Shown here: piece after piece, positions 1 through 8,607 of the stretch | Layout of the letters: the number at the start of each line of letters is the position of its first letter | How positions within the stretch are numbered: the stretch's first letter is position 1 | Assembly: GCF_018613655.1 (NCBI RefSeq) | Contig: NZ_JAGGPW010000004.1 | Location: forward strand, 772,627 to 836,626 | Origin: Planococcus sp. ISL-109 | GTDB taxonomy: Bacteria; Bacillota; Bacilli; Bacillales_A; Planococcaceae | Direction: 5' to 3' | Length of the DNA: 64,000 bases | Made by a program: the position numbers and the translations under genes | Notes under the pieces: generated by a model | Database searches by the model: none | What the model was told of the DNA's origin: nothing | The model's input: only the letters and a program-made list of their open reading frames with translations

Positions 1-176
1 CCCGCTTGTTCGGTATAGCGGAAATCCGTAATGAACCAGGCATCGTTGCGAGTAATGAGCGCAAGGCCTGCCGTGCCGGTAAAGCCTGTAATATAGCGCA
101 AGTTATAAGAACTTGTCACGAGGAAAGAATCCATCCCCCGCTTGTGCATTTCTTCACGCAGTTTCAACAATTTCAT
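1..176 (-). CDS. M24-family Xaa-Pro aminopeptidase, N-terminal fragment (cut by window edge)
   Basis: Only the first 58 or so codons are in the window; the gene continues past position 1. The translation starts MKLLKLREEMHKRGMDS and runs through LVTSSYNLRYITGFTGTAG and WFITDFRYTEQA. These are typical of the creatinase-like N-terminal domain of M24 proline dipeptidases (YqhT/PapA type). The metal-binding catalytic domain is outside. I chose the ATG at 174-176 because an AAAGG ribosome site lies 9 bases upstream; the ATG at 183-185 is too close to it. It follows aroQ directly, as yqhS-yqhT do in Bacillus, so the two are probably cotranscribed. Its expected role is cleavage of X-Pro peptides in the cytoplasm. 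Confidence 0.85.
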   Translation of the reverse strand, partial: MKLLKLREEMHKRGMDSFLVTSSYNLRYITGFTGTAGLALITRNDAWFITDFRYTEQA

Positions 177-193
177 CGTTTTCATCCTTTCTG

Positions 194-622
194 TTATCGA
201 AGCAGGAGCGCTTCGAGCCCGAGGCGGTAAACGTCCTTGCCAAAGCCCGCAATTTGCCCAATTGCAACGGGCGCGATATGGGAATGATGGCGAAACTGTT
301 CCCGCGCATGGATATTGGAAATATGTACTTCAACGACCGGCACTTGGACGGACGCGATGGCGTCACGCAGCGCAATGCTCGTATGCGTATACGCTCCGGC
401 ATTCAAGACGATTCCGGAAATGCCGTCATCGTCCGCTCCGTGAATCCAATCGATCAATTCACCTTCGTGGTTTGATTGCCTGCAGATCAACTCAAAGCCG
501 CGTTCGATTGAAAAGCTGGCCAGTTCTTGTTCCAGTTCTGGCAGCGTGAAACTTCCATACGCTTCTTTCTCTCGTTTTCCGAGACGGTTTAAGTTTGGAC
601 CGTTCAGCACTAAAACTCTCAT
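194..622 (-). CDS. aroQ: 3-dehydroquinate dehydratase, type II
   Basis: The 142-residue protein matches the compact type II family, which converts 3-dehydroquinate to 3-dehydroshikimate in the shikimate pathway. Visible family landmarks are the N-terminal LNGPNLNRLGKRE segment, the flexible loop with the catalytic Tyr (EAYGS), LNAGAYTHTS around residues 73-82, EVHISNIHAREQFRHHS with the catalytic His near residue 100, and GFGKDVYRLGLEAL at the end. Length is normal. The start has an AGGAAGGGG ribosome site. It precedes the M24 peptidase with an 17-base gap. A shikimate kinase gene lies 8 kb away on the same strand, so two shikimate pathway steps are in this neighbourhood. Confidence 0.95.
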   Translation of the reverse strand: MRVLVLNGPNLNRLGKREKEAYGSFTLPELEQELASFSIERGFELICRQSNHEGELIDWIHGADDDGISGIVLNAGAYTHTSIALRDAIASVQVPVVEVHISNIHAREQFRHHSHIAPVAIGQIAGFGKDVYRLGLEALLLR

Positions 623-710
623 GCTCCTACACCCCTTCCTAAGCGTTCCTTTCCCATTTTAGCATACGAAACGGTGGCAAGCACAAACCCGTAAAGCGGT
701 TTAGGCCAAC

Positions 711-740
711 AAAAAAAACGGAAGCCAGTTTCGGCTTCCG
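711..740 (-). terminator. Intrinsic terminator after nrdJ
   Basis: An 8-bp stem (719-726 with 733-740) closes a 6-base loop. On the minus strand it is followed by eight U residues (A run at 711-718). It begins about 10 bases after the nrdJ stop codon and separates nrdJ from aroQ. Confidence 0.9.
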
Positions 741-750
741 CTTACTTTTA

Positions 751-3309
751 TTACAATCCGCATTTCAATTGAGCCGCACAGTTCGTGCATGTGTTGCAGC
801 CGCCCATTGCTTCCACGGTGCCTTGTCGGCAGACCGGGCATGTATCGCCCACTTCCGAACCGATCGCCACATTCGTCGAACGCAAGGCCTGGATCGTGTC
901 GATCAAGACGATCGGACGTTTGCCCGTATCTTCTTCTGTATGTTCTTCTTCGAATGTATTGTCTTCTGCTTTCAAGGTCAATACCTGTGAATCACGGCTG
1001 CCGTCGACATAAACCGTGCCGCCTTTCGCGCCGCCTTTGTACAAGCGCTCATAGACGCCTTCAACTTGTTCGACCGTATAGCCTTTCGGCGCATTGACTG
1101 TTTTTGAAATCGACGAGTCAATCCAGCGCTGGATGATGCATTGAACGTCCGCGTGCGCTTCCGGAGCGAGATCCATCGAGGTGACAAATGCTTTCGGCAA
1201 ATTATCTTCGTCTGCATCCGGATTGTTCTTCAAGTATTCACGGACGATATCCGCTTTCACTTCGATGAACTTTCCTAAGCGTCCGCTGCGGTAGTAAGTA
1301 AAGGAATAATACGGCTCAAGCCCAGTTGATACGCCCACCATCGTTCCGGTTGACCCGGTCGGTGCCACCGTCAACAAGTGGGAGTTACGGATGCCCTTGG
1401 CCAGTACCGCCGCGCGGATTTCTTCCGGCATGCCTTGCATAAAGCCTGTTTCCGTGAAGGCACGGCGTAAGTTTTGCGTTTCCTCATCTGTTTTCCCGAC
1501 GAGGAACGGGAAGCTCCCGCGCTCTTCAGCAAGTTCAGTGGAAGCTTCATATGCGGCAGTTGCAATCGTTTTGAAGATTTCATCGACGAGTGCGTTGCCT
1601 TCATCCGAGCCGTATTCGCGGTCCGTATAGATGAGCAGATCAGCAAGACCCATGACGCCAAGGCCTACGCGGCGTTCGCCGAGTGCCTGGATGCGGTTTT
1701 CCTCCAGGAAATAAGGAGTCGCATCGATGACGTTGTCCTGCATACGGACACCGACGCGGACCGTTTCCTTCAAGGCTTCAAAATCGACCATTTTTGTTTT
1801 CGGATCTGCAAAGCGCGCCAAGTTGACCGCGGCCAAGTTGCAGACCGAATAAGGTGCGAGCGGCTGTTCACCGCAAGGGTTCGTTGCCACGACTTTCTGC
1901 CCGTAGGCAGTGGCGTTCGTTTTTTCATTGGCGTTGTCGATGAAGAAAATGCCCGGTTCTGCAGAGTAGGTCGCGCAGACATTGACCAAGTTCCACAGTT
2001 CGCGTGCTTTGATGACCCGGTATGTCCGGACTTTATGGCCGAGTTTTTCCCATTCGCGGACATCACCGACTTTATGCCACTCTTCATTGTAATTCGCCAT
2101 TTCCTCTTTCGAATACGATTCGACAGCAGGGAAGCGCAGTTCGAAGTCTTCGTCTTTTTCGACCGCTTCCATGAAGTCTTTGGTCAGCGTGACGGAAATA
2201 TTGGCACCTGTCAGGAATTCTTCGTTATGGACCGAGAACGTACCGCCGTCGCGCAGCTTCGTTTCAGCGTCGCGCATGATCTTCTCGTTGAATCCGCCCA
2301 TGCCAGGAATTGCCCGGTAATTGAGCAGCCCTTGATACATCGCTTCTTCCTGCTCCGTCAGCGGCTTGAATTTCAACTTATCGTTGGCCAGGCGCTTGAT
2401 CGTCTCGTCTTCACTCGTTTCAATCAAATAGCGGAGGATGCGCGGATTTTGCATTTTGGAGATGATGAATTCCGCGATATCCGGATGCCAGTCGGCCAGC
2501 ATGATCATCTGAGCGCCGCGGCGCGATCCGCCTTGTTCGACGAGATGCGTCAGTTTGGCGATATCGTCCAGCCAGGAAACCGAGCCGGATGATTTGCCGT
2601 TGACTCCGCGCGCGAGTGTGTTGCGCGGGCGCAATGTCGAACCATTTGTCCCGACGCCGCCGCCTCTGCTCATGATTTCCATCACTTGCTTACGGTGGTC
2701 GGAAATTCCTTCACGGGAATCCGCAACAAACGGCATGACGTAGCAGTTGAAATACGTTACGTCCGTATCAGCGCCTGCACCGTAAAGAACACGTCCAGCC
2801 GGCACGAAATTCAAATCGACGAGCTGATCGTAGAATTTCGTGAACCATTCGCTTTGCTTTTCCGGTGTTTTTTCGACAGCCGATAGACCTGTTGCGTTGC
2901 GCTTGGCGATTTGTTCATAAAACACTTCCAGCGGCTTTTCGATAACATCGATCGGGCGGTTGACGATGCCTTTTACCGCTTCATCGGAATTGTCGATAGC
3001 ACTGCGGTAATCTTCTTCGATCCATACGCGCGCCTTGTTCGCCTCGCGGTCGATCGACACGATATAGCCGAGGCCGCGTGCAGGGAATTTCGGGTCTTCT
3101 TTGACCGTCAAAACGACAAAATCGCCGGGCTTCAATGATTGTTTGCTCGTATCCTTAAACGAATAGCGGTCGATCATGACCAGCCGGGATACGCCTTTAT
3201 GCGTTTTCTTCATTTCTTTCGTCACTGCGTGGACTTGCGGGAAAGCTTCAATGTCTTTGTTCAGGGACTCGACGTTCAATGTATATTCGGATTGTGTGGC
3301 GGAAACCAT
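751..3309 (-). CDS. nrdJ: Vitamin B12-dependent (class II) ribonucleotide reductase
   Basis: An 852-residue adenosylcobalamin-dependent ribonucleotide reductase, which makes deoxyribonucleotides without oxygen or a separate radical subunit. Visible family features are the active-site NCYV near residue 189, the SRGGGVGTNGSTLRPRNT segment, SRRGAQM, the NPCGEQPL cysteine loop near residue 480, GSTGTMVGVSTG, and a C-terminal cluster CPVC...GGCNTCTNC from about residue 824 that carries the redox and zinc cysteines. Length fits the long Firmicutes class II enzymes. The start has an AGGAGG site 10 bases upstream. Two NrdR boxes lie just upstream, so repression by NrdR-ATP/dATP is expected. I see no cobalamin riboswitch. 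It is not part of the neighbouring yqh synteny and looks inserted between yqhL and aroQ. Confidence 0.95.
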   Translation of the reverse strand: MVSATQSEYTLNVESLNKDIEAFPQVHAVTKEMKKTHKGVSRLVMIDRYSFKDTSKQSLKPGDFVVLTVKEDPKFPARGLGYIVSIDREANKARVWIEEDYRSAIDNSDEAVKGIVNRPIDVIEKPLEVFYEQIAKRNATGLSAVEKTPEKQSEWFTKFYDQLVDLNFVPAGRVLYGAGADTDVTYFNCYVMPFVADSREGISDHRKQVMEIMSRGGGVGTNGSTLRPRNTLARGVNGKSSGSVSWLDDIAKLTHLVEQGGSRRGAQMIMLADWHPDIAEFIISKMQNPRILRYLIETSEDETIKRLANDKLKFKPLTEQEEAMYQGLLNYRAIPGMGGFNEKIMRDAETKLRDGGTFSVHNEEFLTGANISVTLTKDFMEAVEKDEDFELRFPAVESYSKEEMANYNEEWHKVGDVREWEKLGHKVRTYRVIKARELWNLVNVCATYSAEPGIFFIDNANEKTNATAYGQKVVATNPCGEQPLAPYSVCNLAAVNLARFADPKTKMVDFEALKETVRVGVRMQDNVIDATPYFLEENRIQALGERRVGLGVMGLADLLIYTDREYGSDEGNALVDEIFKTIATAAYEASTELAEERGSFPFLVGKTDEETQNLRRAFTETGFMQGMPEEIRAAVLAKGIRNSHLLTVAPTGSTGTMVGVSTGLEPYYSFTYYRSGRLGKFIEVKADIVREYLKNNPDADEDNLPKAFVTSMDLAPEAHADVQCIIQRWIDSSISKTVNAPKGYTVEQVEGVYERLYKGGAKGGTVYVDGSRDSQVLTLKAEDNTFEEEHTEEDTGKRPIVLIDTIQALRSTNVAIGSEVGDTCPVCRQGTVEAMGGCNTCTNCAAQLKCGL

Positions 3310-3342
3310 TTGACAAATCCTCCTTTATATTATATGTGTTAA

Positions 3343-3390
3343 ACACTATATATAGTATTACTACAATTCCCATGATACTATATATTGAAA
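3343..3390. promoter_or_regulatory. Tandem NrdR boxes upstream of nrdJ
   Basis: Two near-palindromes, ACACTATATATAGTAT at 3343-3358 and ATACTATATATTGAAA at 3375-3390, match the NrdR consensus core C-W-A-T-A-T-A-T-W-G. Their start points are 32 bp apart (16-bp spacer), about three helical turns, the spacing known for functional NrdR box pairs. They sit 34-81 bases before the nrdJ start codon. Confidence 0.85.
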
Positions 3391-3490
3391 CTCACTCGCA
3401 ATAATATTTTTCTGATGGAAATTCCGCCACCTAATTAAGCGAGCAACGGCAAGGGTTCGGCATTTTCGTTCCGATGAAAATGAGACAAAA

Positions 3491-3504
3491 GACACATACG
3501 TTCG
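3491..3504. promoter_or_regulatory. Candidate LexA (SOS) box
   Basis: On the minus strand the sequence CGAACGTATGTGTC differs from the Bacillus LexA consensus CGAAC-RNRY-GTTYC at one conserved position. It lies about 180 bases upstream of nrdJ and 210 upstream of yqhL, which is far from either likely start site, so it may be chance. Confidence 0.25.
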
Positions 3505-3658
3505 CATAAAACAGCGCAAAAATTGATTTTTTTCTTTCTCCACAGTACTTGACAATTCGACCAGCCGATAAACGCTACCGATGGCGGGAATCATCAACCT
3601 AATCTGCCCCTCTTCACAGGATTGTCTTCATTTTCCCCCGATTCCTTCAACATAGTGA

Positions 3659-3688
3659 TTGAATATCCGCCGCTTTATCTCTTATAAT
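3659..3688 (+). promoter_or_regulatory. SigA-type promoter of yqhL
   Basis: A -35 element TTGAAT (3659-3664) and a -10 element TATAAT (3683-3688) are separated by 18 bp, 27 bases before the yqhL start. Confidence 0.6.
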
Positions 3689-3715
3689 GAGTAAGTATAG
3701 AAAGGGGCAACAACA

Positions 3716-4096
3716 GTGGAATTATTGTATATCACATTAGGTGTAGTTATCGCTATCCTCATTTTCGCGGTCATTTCCTTTTTCCGCATCCGCAAAGCGG
3801 TCACCGACTTGAACCAGGAAGAATTTATCCAAGGCTACCGAAAAGCCCAGCTGATCGATGTCCGGGAACCGAAAGACTTTGCAGCGGGGCATATTCTAGG
3901 AGCCCGCAATATTCCGCAAACGCAAATGCGCCAGCGCTACAAGGAAATCCGTATCGACAAACCGGTCTATTTATACGACCAAAACGGATCCCGAAGCGGA
4001 CGCGCCGCATTGTTCCTGAAGAAAAAAGGCTACGATCAGTTGTTCCAATTGCAAGGCGGCTTTAAAAAATGGACAGGCAAAGTCAAATCCAAATAA
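3716..4096 (+). CDS. yqhL: Rhodanese-like membrane-anchored protein (YqhL type), catalytic Cys absent
   Basis: A 126-residue protein with one N-terminal membrane helix (residues about 3-25) and a rhodanese fold from about residue 38. Landmarks are LIDVREPKDFAAGHILGARNIP and the loop region PVYLYDQNGSRSGRAA. In active rhodaneses that loop begins with the sulfur-accepting Cys; here the matching position is Asp (codon GAC), so sulfurtransferase activity is unlikely. The GTG start has an AAAGGGG site 8 bases upstream. Its position beside gcvPB matches yqhL in B. subtilis. The role is unknown; a binding or scaffold function at the inner membrane face is an inference. Confidence 0.85.
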   Translation: MELLYITLGVVIAILIFAVISFFRIRKAVTDLNQEEFIQGYRKAQLIDVREPKDFAAGHILGARNIPQTQMRQRYKEIRIDKPVYLYDQNGSRSGRAALFLKKKGYDQLFQLQGGFKKWTGKVKSK

Positions 4097-4100
4097 CTAA

Positions 4101-4135
4101 AATCCCCGGGAGCTTAGGCTTCCGGGGATTTTTTA
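4101..4135 (+). terminator. Intrinsic terminator after yqhL
   Basis: A 13-bp stem (4101-4113 with 4118-4130, one G-T pair) with a TTAG loop is followed by a T run. It starts 4 bases after the yqhL stop codon. Confidence 0.9.
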
Positions 4136-4139
4136 TGTT

Positions 4140-4263
4140 GCTTCAACGGCCCGTAAAACTCCCACTTCCTTAAGCGGCAGCTCCACGGGCCGTAAAAGTC
4201 CGATTGGATCAACTAACAATCAGTTGGAGATGAAGCCACCCACTGATTGTTAGTTTCTCTTTA
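4140..4263 (-). repeat. Structured 3'-end repeat, copy A (after gcvPB)
   Basis: Read on the minus strand, the element begins with the gcvPB stop codon itself (TAAAGAGAAACT). It then forms a perfect 13-bp hairpin (ACTAACAATCAGT with its complement, loop about 16 bases), continues with TTGATCCAATCGGACTT, and forms a second hairpin whose outer arms ACGGCCCGT/ACGGGCCGT pair perfectly. It shares sequence and architecture with 36203-36325 and, in shortened form, with 18816-18891. Function is unknown; possibilities are a 3'-UTR stabiliser or a non-autonomous palindromic mobile element. Confidence 0.75.
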
Positions 4264-5733
4264 TTCGCTATCTGTCGGTTTATGGTAACGAAGAATCGGC
4301 TTGCGTGCCGCTTTCGTCTCATCCAGGCGATTGATGACCGTCGTATGCGGTGCATTTTGGACAATCTCGGGATTTTCCTCCACTTCACGAGCGATTTGGA
4401 TCATCGCGTCGATAAAGTCATCGAGCGTTTCTTTCGACTCGGTCTCGGTCGGCTCGATCATCATAGCTTCTTCTACGTTGAGCGGGAAGTAGATCGTCGG
4501 CGGGTGGTAACCGAAATCGAGCAGGCGCTTCGCCATATCGAGTGTTCTGACGCCAAGTTTCTTTTGACGGCGGCCGCTCAATACAAATTCGTGCTTGCAG
4601 TGGCGGTCGTACGGCAAATCGAAATGAGGCGCTAACCTGCGCATCATGTAATTGGCGTTCAATACTGCGTATTCCGTTACTTTTTTCAAGCCGTCCGGCC
4701 CCATCGTGCGGATATACGTATAGGCACGCACATTGATGCCGAAGTTGCCGTAGAAGGGCTTGACGCGCCCGATCGATTGCGGACGGTCGTAATCAAACGC
4801 ATAGCCTTCGCCCTTCTTGACGAGAAGCGGCTTCGGCAAATAAGGGATCAAGTCCGCTTTGACACCGACAGGTCCAGAACCTGGGCCGCCTCCGCCGTGA
4901 GGGCCGGTGAATGTTTTGTGCAAGTTCAAATGCACCACATCAAAGCCCATATCGCCCGGGCGTGCTTTTGACATGACGGCGTTCAAGTTCGCCCCGTCAT
5001 AATAAAGCTTGCCGCCGACGCCATGGATAATCGCGGCCATTTCCAAAATATCTTCCTCAAACAAACCAAGTGTGTTCGGGTTCGTCAACATGAGCGCTGC
5101 GGTATCGTCGCCGACAACGCGCTTCAAGTCTTCAAGGTCGACAAGTCCGTGCTCGTTCGATTTCACCGTTACCGTTTCAAATCCGGCGACCGTTGCAGAA
5201 GCAGGGTTCGTGCCGTGTGCAGAATCTGGGACGATGACTTTCGTACGGTGTGTATCGCCGTTCGCTTCATGGTACGCGCGGATCATCATGAGGCCCGTCC
5301 ATTCGCCGTGGGCACCTGCTGCTGGCTGAAGGGTTACTTCGTCCATGCCGGTGATTTCCTTCAAATGCTCCTGCAAATCAAACATCAATTCCATCGCGCC
5401 TTGCACAGTGGATTCTTCCTGTAGCGGATGGATGTTCGCGAAACCGGAGTAACGCGCGACGGATTCATTGATTTTTGGGTTGTATTTCATCGTACACGAC
5501 CCAAGCGGATAAAATCCAGAGTCGACGCCGTGATTACGGTTGGATAAAGCCGTATAATGGCGCATGATGTCGAGTTCCGATACTTCCGGAAGTTCTGCCA
5601 ATTCTTCGCGCACCAGTTCCTGTCCAAGCAATTCACTTAGATCTACTTCCGGTACATCAAGTTCCGGCAGGCTATAGCCGACCCGTCCTTCTTTTGTCAT
5701 TTCAAAAATGAGTGGTTGGTTGTCTTTATGCAT
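4261..5733 (-). CDS. gcvPB: Glycine dehydrogenase (decarboxylating) subunit 2
   Basis: A 490-residue P-protein beta subunit. With GcvPA it decarboxylates glycine using pyridoxal phosphate and passes the aminomethyl group to the H protein. The PLP-lysine motif [20 protein letters not shown] is visible near residue 272, and the N-terminus matches the family ([22 protein letters not shown]). The start at 5733 is preferred over an upstream ATG at 5784 because it has a GGAGG site and matches homologue starts. The gene overlaps the gcvPA end by 8 bases (translational coupling). The gcvH gene is not in the window. The stop codon is the first base triplet of the repeat that follows. Confidence 0.96.
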   Translation of the reverse strand: MHKDNQPLIFEMTKEGRVGYSLPELDVPEVDLSELLGQELVREELAELPEVSELDIMRHYTALSNRNHGVDSGFYPLGSCTMKYNPKINESVARYSGFANIHPLQEESTVQGAMELMFDLQEHLKEITGMDEVTLQPAAGAHGEWTGLMMIRAYHEANGDTHRTKVIVPDSAHGTNPASATVAGFETVTVKSNEHGLVDLEDLKRVVGDDTAALMLTNPNTLGLFEEDILEMAAIIHGVGGKLYYDGANLNAVMSKARPGDMGFDVVHLNLHKTFTGPHGGGGPGSGPVGVKADLIPYLPKPLLVKKGEGYAFDYDRPQSIGRVKPFYGNFGINVRAYTYIRTMGPDGLKKVTEYAVLNANYMMRRLAPHFDLPYDRHCKHEFVLSGRRQKKLGVRTLDMAKRLLDFGYHPPTIYFPLNVEEAMMIEPTETESKETLDDFIDAMIQIAREVEENPEIVQNAPHTTVINRLDETKAARKPILRYHKPTDSE

Positions 5734-7093
5734 GGGAAGCCTCCAATTCTCGCACGAATGCATCGATTTCCTGGACAAACGCATCGATTTCTTCTTTTGA
5801 ACGCTGCTCAGTGACGGCTATCAACATGTGCCCTGCGAACTCATCGTAGCTGAGGCCGAGGTCATAACCGCCGATCATGCCTTTTTCGAACAAGGCCGCA
5901 TTCAATTCCTTGACGGATGATTTTGTTTTGACGACCACTTCGTTGAAATGTGCTCCTTCAAAAGCAATTTCAAAGCCTGCTTTTTTCAGTTGTTGTTTCA
6001 TATAATGTGTCTTGGTGATGTTTTGGATTGCAATTTCCTTTGCGCCTTGTTTGCCGAGTGCTGTCATCGCAACAGATGCAGCGAGTGCGTTCAGTGCCTG
6101 GTTCGAGCAAATATTCGATGTCGCTTTGTCACGGCGGATGTGCTGCTCGCGCGCCTGCAAAGTCAACACGAATCCACGTCTACCTTCATCGTCCGTCGTT
6201 TCACCGACGAGACGTCCTGGGACTTTGCGCATCAATTTTTTCGTGACGGCGAAATAGCCGCAATGCGGCCCGCCGAACGCTTCCGGAATGCCGAACGGCT
6301 GTGCATCGCCGACCGTGATATCTGCGCCGAACTTGCCTGGCGGCGTGAGAGCGCCGAGCGCCAACGGGTTGGAAGAAACCGTAAAGAGGGCGCCGGCTTC
6401 GTGGACGATCGGCTCGATTTCCTTCAAGTTCTCGACTTGTCCGAAAAAGTTCGGATATTGGATCATCACTGTGGCTGTATTTTCATCGACCATTTCTTTC
6501 AAGGCATCCATGTCAGTACGGCCATCTTTCAACGGAATTTCCACCACGTCGATCGATTGCCCGAGCGCATACATCCGGACCACGTCGCGCGATTCCGGAT
6601 GGACAGCAGCCGACACAAGGATTTTCTTGCGGCGCGTCTGGCCGGCTGCTAGCATGCCCGCTTCTGCGAGTGCCGTTCCACCGTCATACATGGATGAGTT
6701 CGCGATATCCATTCCGGTCAGTTCCGCAATCATCGTCTGGAATTCAAAAATCGCCTGTAATTCCCCTTGCGAGATTTCCGGCTGGTACGGTGTATAGGCG
6801 GTATAGAATTCAGAACGGGAAATGACGTGATCCACGACGATCGGTTTGTAATGGTCGTAAACGCCTGCGCCAAGGAACGATGCGTAGCGCACAGAATCCG
6901 CATTTTTGGAAGCGAGCTGAGCCAATTCTTTCGTCAGCGACGACTCGGATTTGGCGGGCTTGATGTTGTATTCGCCCTGGAAGCGCACTTTTTCAGGAAT
7001 GTCCGAAAACAATTCCTCGATCGATTGGACGCCAATCACCTCGAGCATTTCTTTTTCATCTTGTTGAGTCATTGGTAAAAAGCGATGTTTCAT
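5726..7093 (-). CDS. gcvPA: Glycine dehydrogenase (decarboxylating) subunit 1
   Basis: A 455-residue P-protein alpha subunit with characteristic [17 protein letters not shown] start, [37 protein letters not shown] and [15 protein letters not shown] segments. It forms the heteromeric glycine decarboxylase with GcvPB. It lies 27 bases after gcvT and overlaps gcvPB. The ribosome site GGGGA is weaker than for its neighbours. Expression should follow the glycine riboswitch upstream of gcvT. Length and order (gcvT-gcvPA-gcvPB) are standard for Bacillales. Confidence 0.96.
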   Translation of the reverse strand: MKHRFLPMTQQDEKEMLEVIGVQSIEELFSDIPEKVRFQGEYNIKPAKSESSLTKELAQLASKNADSVRYASFLGAGVYDHYKPIVVDHVISRSEFYTAYTPYQPEISQGELQAIFEFQTMIAELTGMDIANSSMYDGGTALAEAGMLAAGQTRRKKILVSAAVHPESRDVVRMYALGQSIDVVEIPLKDGRTDMDALKEMVDENTATVMIQYPNFFGQVENLKEIEPIVHEAGALFTVSSNPLALGALTPPGKFGADITVGDAQPFGIPEAFGGPHCGYFAVTKKLMRKVPGRLVGETTDDEGRRGFVLTLQAREQHIRRDKATSNICSNQALNALAASVAMTALGKQGAKEIAIQNITKTHYMKQQLKKAGFEIAFEGAHFNEVVVKTKSSVKELNAALFEKGMIGGYDLGLSYDEFAGHMLIAVTEQRSKEEIDAFVQEIDAFVRELEASHA

Positions 7094-7120
7094 CGTATGC
7101 AGTCCCCTTTTTTATTCGGA

Positions 7121-8221
7121 TTAATTTGAACGTTTATAAAACGGTGCAGTTATGATTTTCGCCTTGAGCCGCTTGTTGCGGATTTCGACGTCCACTTCGC
7201 TGCCAAGCTCCTGGTGGTCTGCTGCTAATAGGGCAAGTCCAATGTTCTTTTTCAAGGTCGGTGATTGTGTGCCGGTCGTGACTTCGCCGATTTTTTCGTC
7301 ACCTTTATAGACGACGTATCCGTGGCGCGGTATCCCTTTGTCGATCATTTCGATTCCGACGGACTTGCGCGGAACTCCTGCTTCTTTTTGCGCAGCTAAA
7401 GCAGCTTTTCCGATAAAGTCGTCTTCTTTTTTCAGCTTGACGACAAAACCGATGCCTGCTTCAAGCGGCGTGATGTCTTTTGACAATTCCTGGCCGTACA
7501 ACGCAAGGCCGGCTTCGAAACGCAAAGTGTCCCGTGCGCCGAGTCCAACCGGAACGACGCCTTGCGGTTCGCCGGCTTTCAGGATTTTATCCCATAATGC
7601 GGTGACCGCTTGCGGGCTGCCGTAAATTTCAAAACCGTCTTCGCCTGTATAGCCAGTGCGGGATACGAGCACCGTAGAACCCGCTACTTCCACATTGTCT
7701 TTAAAACGGAATGGGCGGATCGCAGACAAGTCTTCATCGGTCAATGTGCTCAACACTTGTTGTGCAACCGGACCTTGCAAAGCCAATAATCCGTAGCGCT
7801 CGGAGGCATTGTCGAGTTCGACTTGGCCTGCGAGTTGCTGTTGCATCCAGCCGAAATCTTTCTCGATATTGGAGGCGTTGACGACCAGCAGATAACGGTC
7901 ATCTTCGAGCTTGTAAACGAGCAGGTCATCAATCGTTCCCCCATCTTCATAGCACATAGCGGTGTATTGCGCTTGTCCTTGTTGGAGCTTTGCGACATCG
8001 TTCGTCACAAGCTTCTGCAAATAGGACAAGCTATCGGATCCAGTGACGAAAATTTCGCCCATATGTGATACATCAAACAATCCCGCTTTTGTTCGGACTG
8101 CTTCATGTTCTTCTTTGATGGAAGAAAATTGCACCGGCAATTCCCAGCCGCCAAAATCGATTGTTTTCCCGCCATAGCGAGCGTACGAGTCAAACAAAGG
8201 TGTTCGCTTTAATTGTCCCAT
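7121..8221 (-). CDS. gcvT: Aminomethyltransferase (glycine cleavage T protein)
   Basis: A 366-residue T protein that transfers the methylene unit from the H-protein arm to tetrahydrofolate, releasing ammonia. Landmarks include [10 protein letters not shown] near residues 48-57, the folate-site region [14 protein letters not shown] near residue 190, the [14 protein letters not shown] motif, and the C-terminal barrel with [20 protein letters not shown]. The start has a strong GGAGGG ribosome site. It is the first gene of the operon, directly behind the tandem glycine riboswitch and its terminator. Confidence 0.96.
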   Translation of the reverse strand: MGQLKRTPLFDSYARYGGKTIDFGGWELPVQFSSIKEEHEAVRTKAGLFDVSHMGEIFVTGSDSLSYLQKLVTNDVAKLQQGQAQYTAMCYEDGGTIDDLLVYKLEDDRYLLVVNASNIEKDFGWMQQQLAGQVELDNASERYGLLALQGPVAQQVLSTLTDEDLSAIRPFRFKDNVEVAGSTVLVSRTGYTGEDGFEIYGSPQAVTALWDKILKAGEPQGVVPVGLGARDTLRFEAGLALYGQELSKDITPLEAGIGFVVKLKKEDDFIGKAALAAQKEAGVPRKSVGIEMIDKGIPRHGYVVYKGDEKIGEVTTGTQSPTLKKNIGLALLAADHQELGSEVDVEIRNKRLKAKIITAPFYKRSN

Positions 8222-8250
8222 CTCTTTCCCTCCTGTTTTTCAGGGCGCGC

Positions 8251-8298
8251 AAAAAAGGACAGAAAATCCCCTCTTCATAAAAAGGGAATTCTCTGTCC
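8251..8298 (-). terminator. Riboswitch-controlled terminator before gcvT
   Basis: A long stem pairs GGACAGAGAATTCCC with GGGGATTTTCTGTCC (minus strand) and is followed by six U residues, 30 bases before gcvT. Its upstream arm overlaps the end of the second glycine aptamer, which is how glycine binding would prevent termination. Confidence 0.85.
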
Positions 8299-8453
8299 TG
8301 GCACCTGAAAGTTTACCGTTATGGCTTTCCTCTTTGGTAGCTGCATAGAAGCAGCGTTCTCCAGAGATGCGTCCTGTACGAGTCTTTTTGCCTGAGAGAT
8401 TCATGATTGCTCATTTGCTCCTTCGGCGACGCTAAACTAAGCGTTCTCTCCCC
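8290..8453 (-). promoter_or_regulatory. Tandem glycine riboswitch
   Basis: Read on the minus strand, two successive glycine aptamers are recognisable. The first starts GGGAGAGAACGC and contains GCGTCGCCGAAGGAGCAA and TCTCTCAGGCAAAAAGAC. The second contains CATCTCTGGAGAACGC, CACCAAAGAGGAAAGCC-like core elements (CTACCAAAGAGGAAAGCC here) and ends AAACTTTCAGGTGCCAGGACAGAG. The pair precedes a terminator and gcvT. The family is known to switch glycine cleavage genes on when glycine is abundant. Confidence 0.93.
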
Positions 8454-8495
8454 ATACATTCATCCGCCCAAATCAATGCTGAATTGGTCCAACCC

Positions 8496-8515
8496 GTTAT
8501 ACAGAATAGTATAAC
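8496..8515. promoter_or_regulatory. Short perfect palindrome upstream of the gcv riboswitch
   Basis: GTTATAC and GTATAAC are inverted around a 6-base centre. It lies 43 bases before the riboswitch and includes a TATACT sequence that could be part of the gcv promoter. Whether it is an operator is unknown. Confidence 0.25.
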
Positions 8516-8607
8516 TTCGACTACATCCTAACATTGAATGGGAGAAAGCGCAATCTTTTTCGCTACCCAAGTCAATTCACGAACAATAAACCATGCAAAC
8601 TAATATT

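Larger units (their letters stand above)
3310..3715. other. Divergent intergenic region between nrdJ and yqhL
   Basis: About 400 bases hold the nrdJ leader and NrdR boxes (3310-3390), a LexA-like site (3491-3504) and the yqhL promoter (3659-3688). The rest shows no convincing gene. A 78-codon minus-strand reading frame at 3361-3597 lacks a ribosome site, has no recognisable motif and would overlap the nrdJ promoter, so I do not call it. Confidence 0.6.

Noticed and set aside
1474-2592. Long plus-strand open frame (372 codons) opposite nrdJ
   Set aside because: It is antisense to a clearly recognised enzyme, has no ribosome site or family motif, and results from codon bias of the real gene.
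3361-3597. 78-codon minus-strand open frame upstream of nrdJ
   Set aside because: It has no ribosome binding site, no recognisable sequence, and overlaps the NrdR boxes.
3391-3700. Possible cobalamin riboswitch upstream of nrdJ
   Set aside because: I looked for the B12 box and core elements on the minus strand and found none.
5948-6652. Plus-strand open frame of 234 codons opposite gcvPA
   Set aside because: It is the shadow of gcvPA, with Cys/Phe/Arg-rich nonsense composition.
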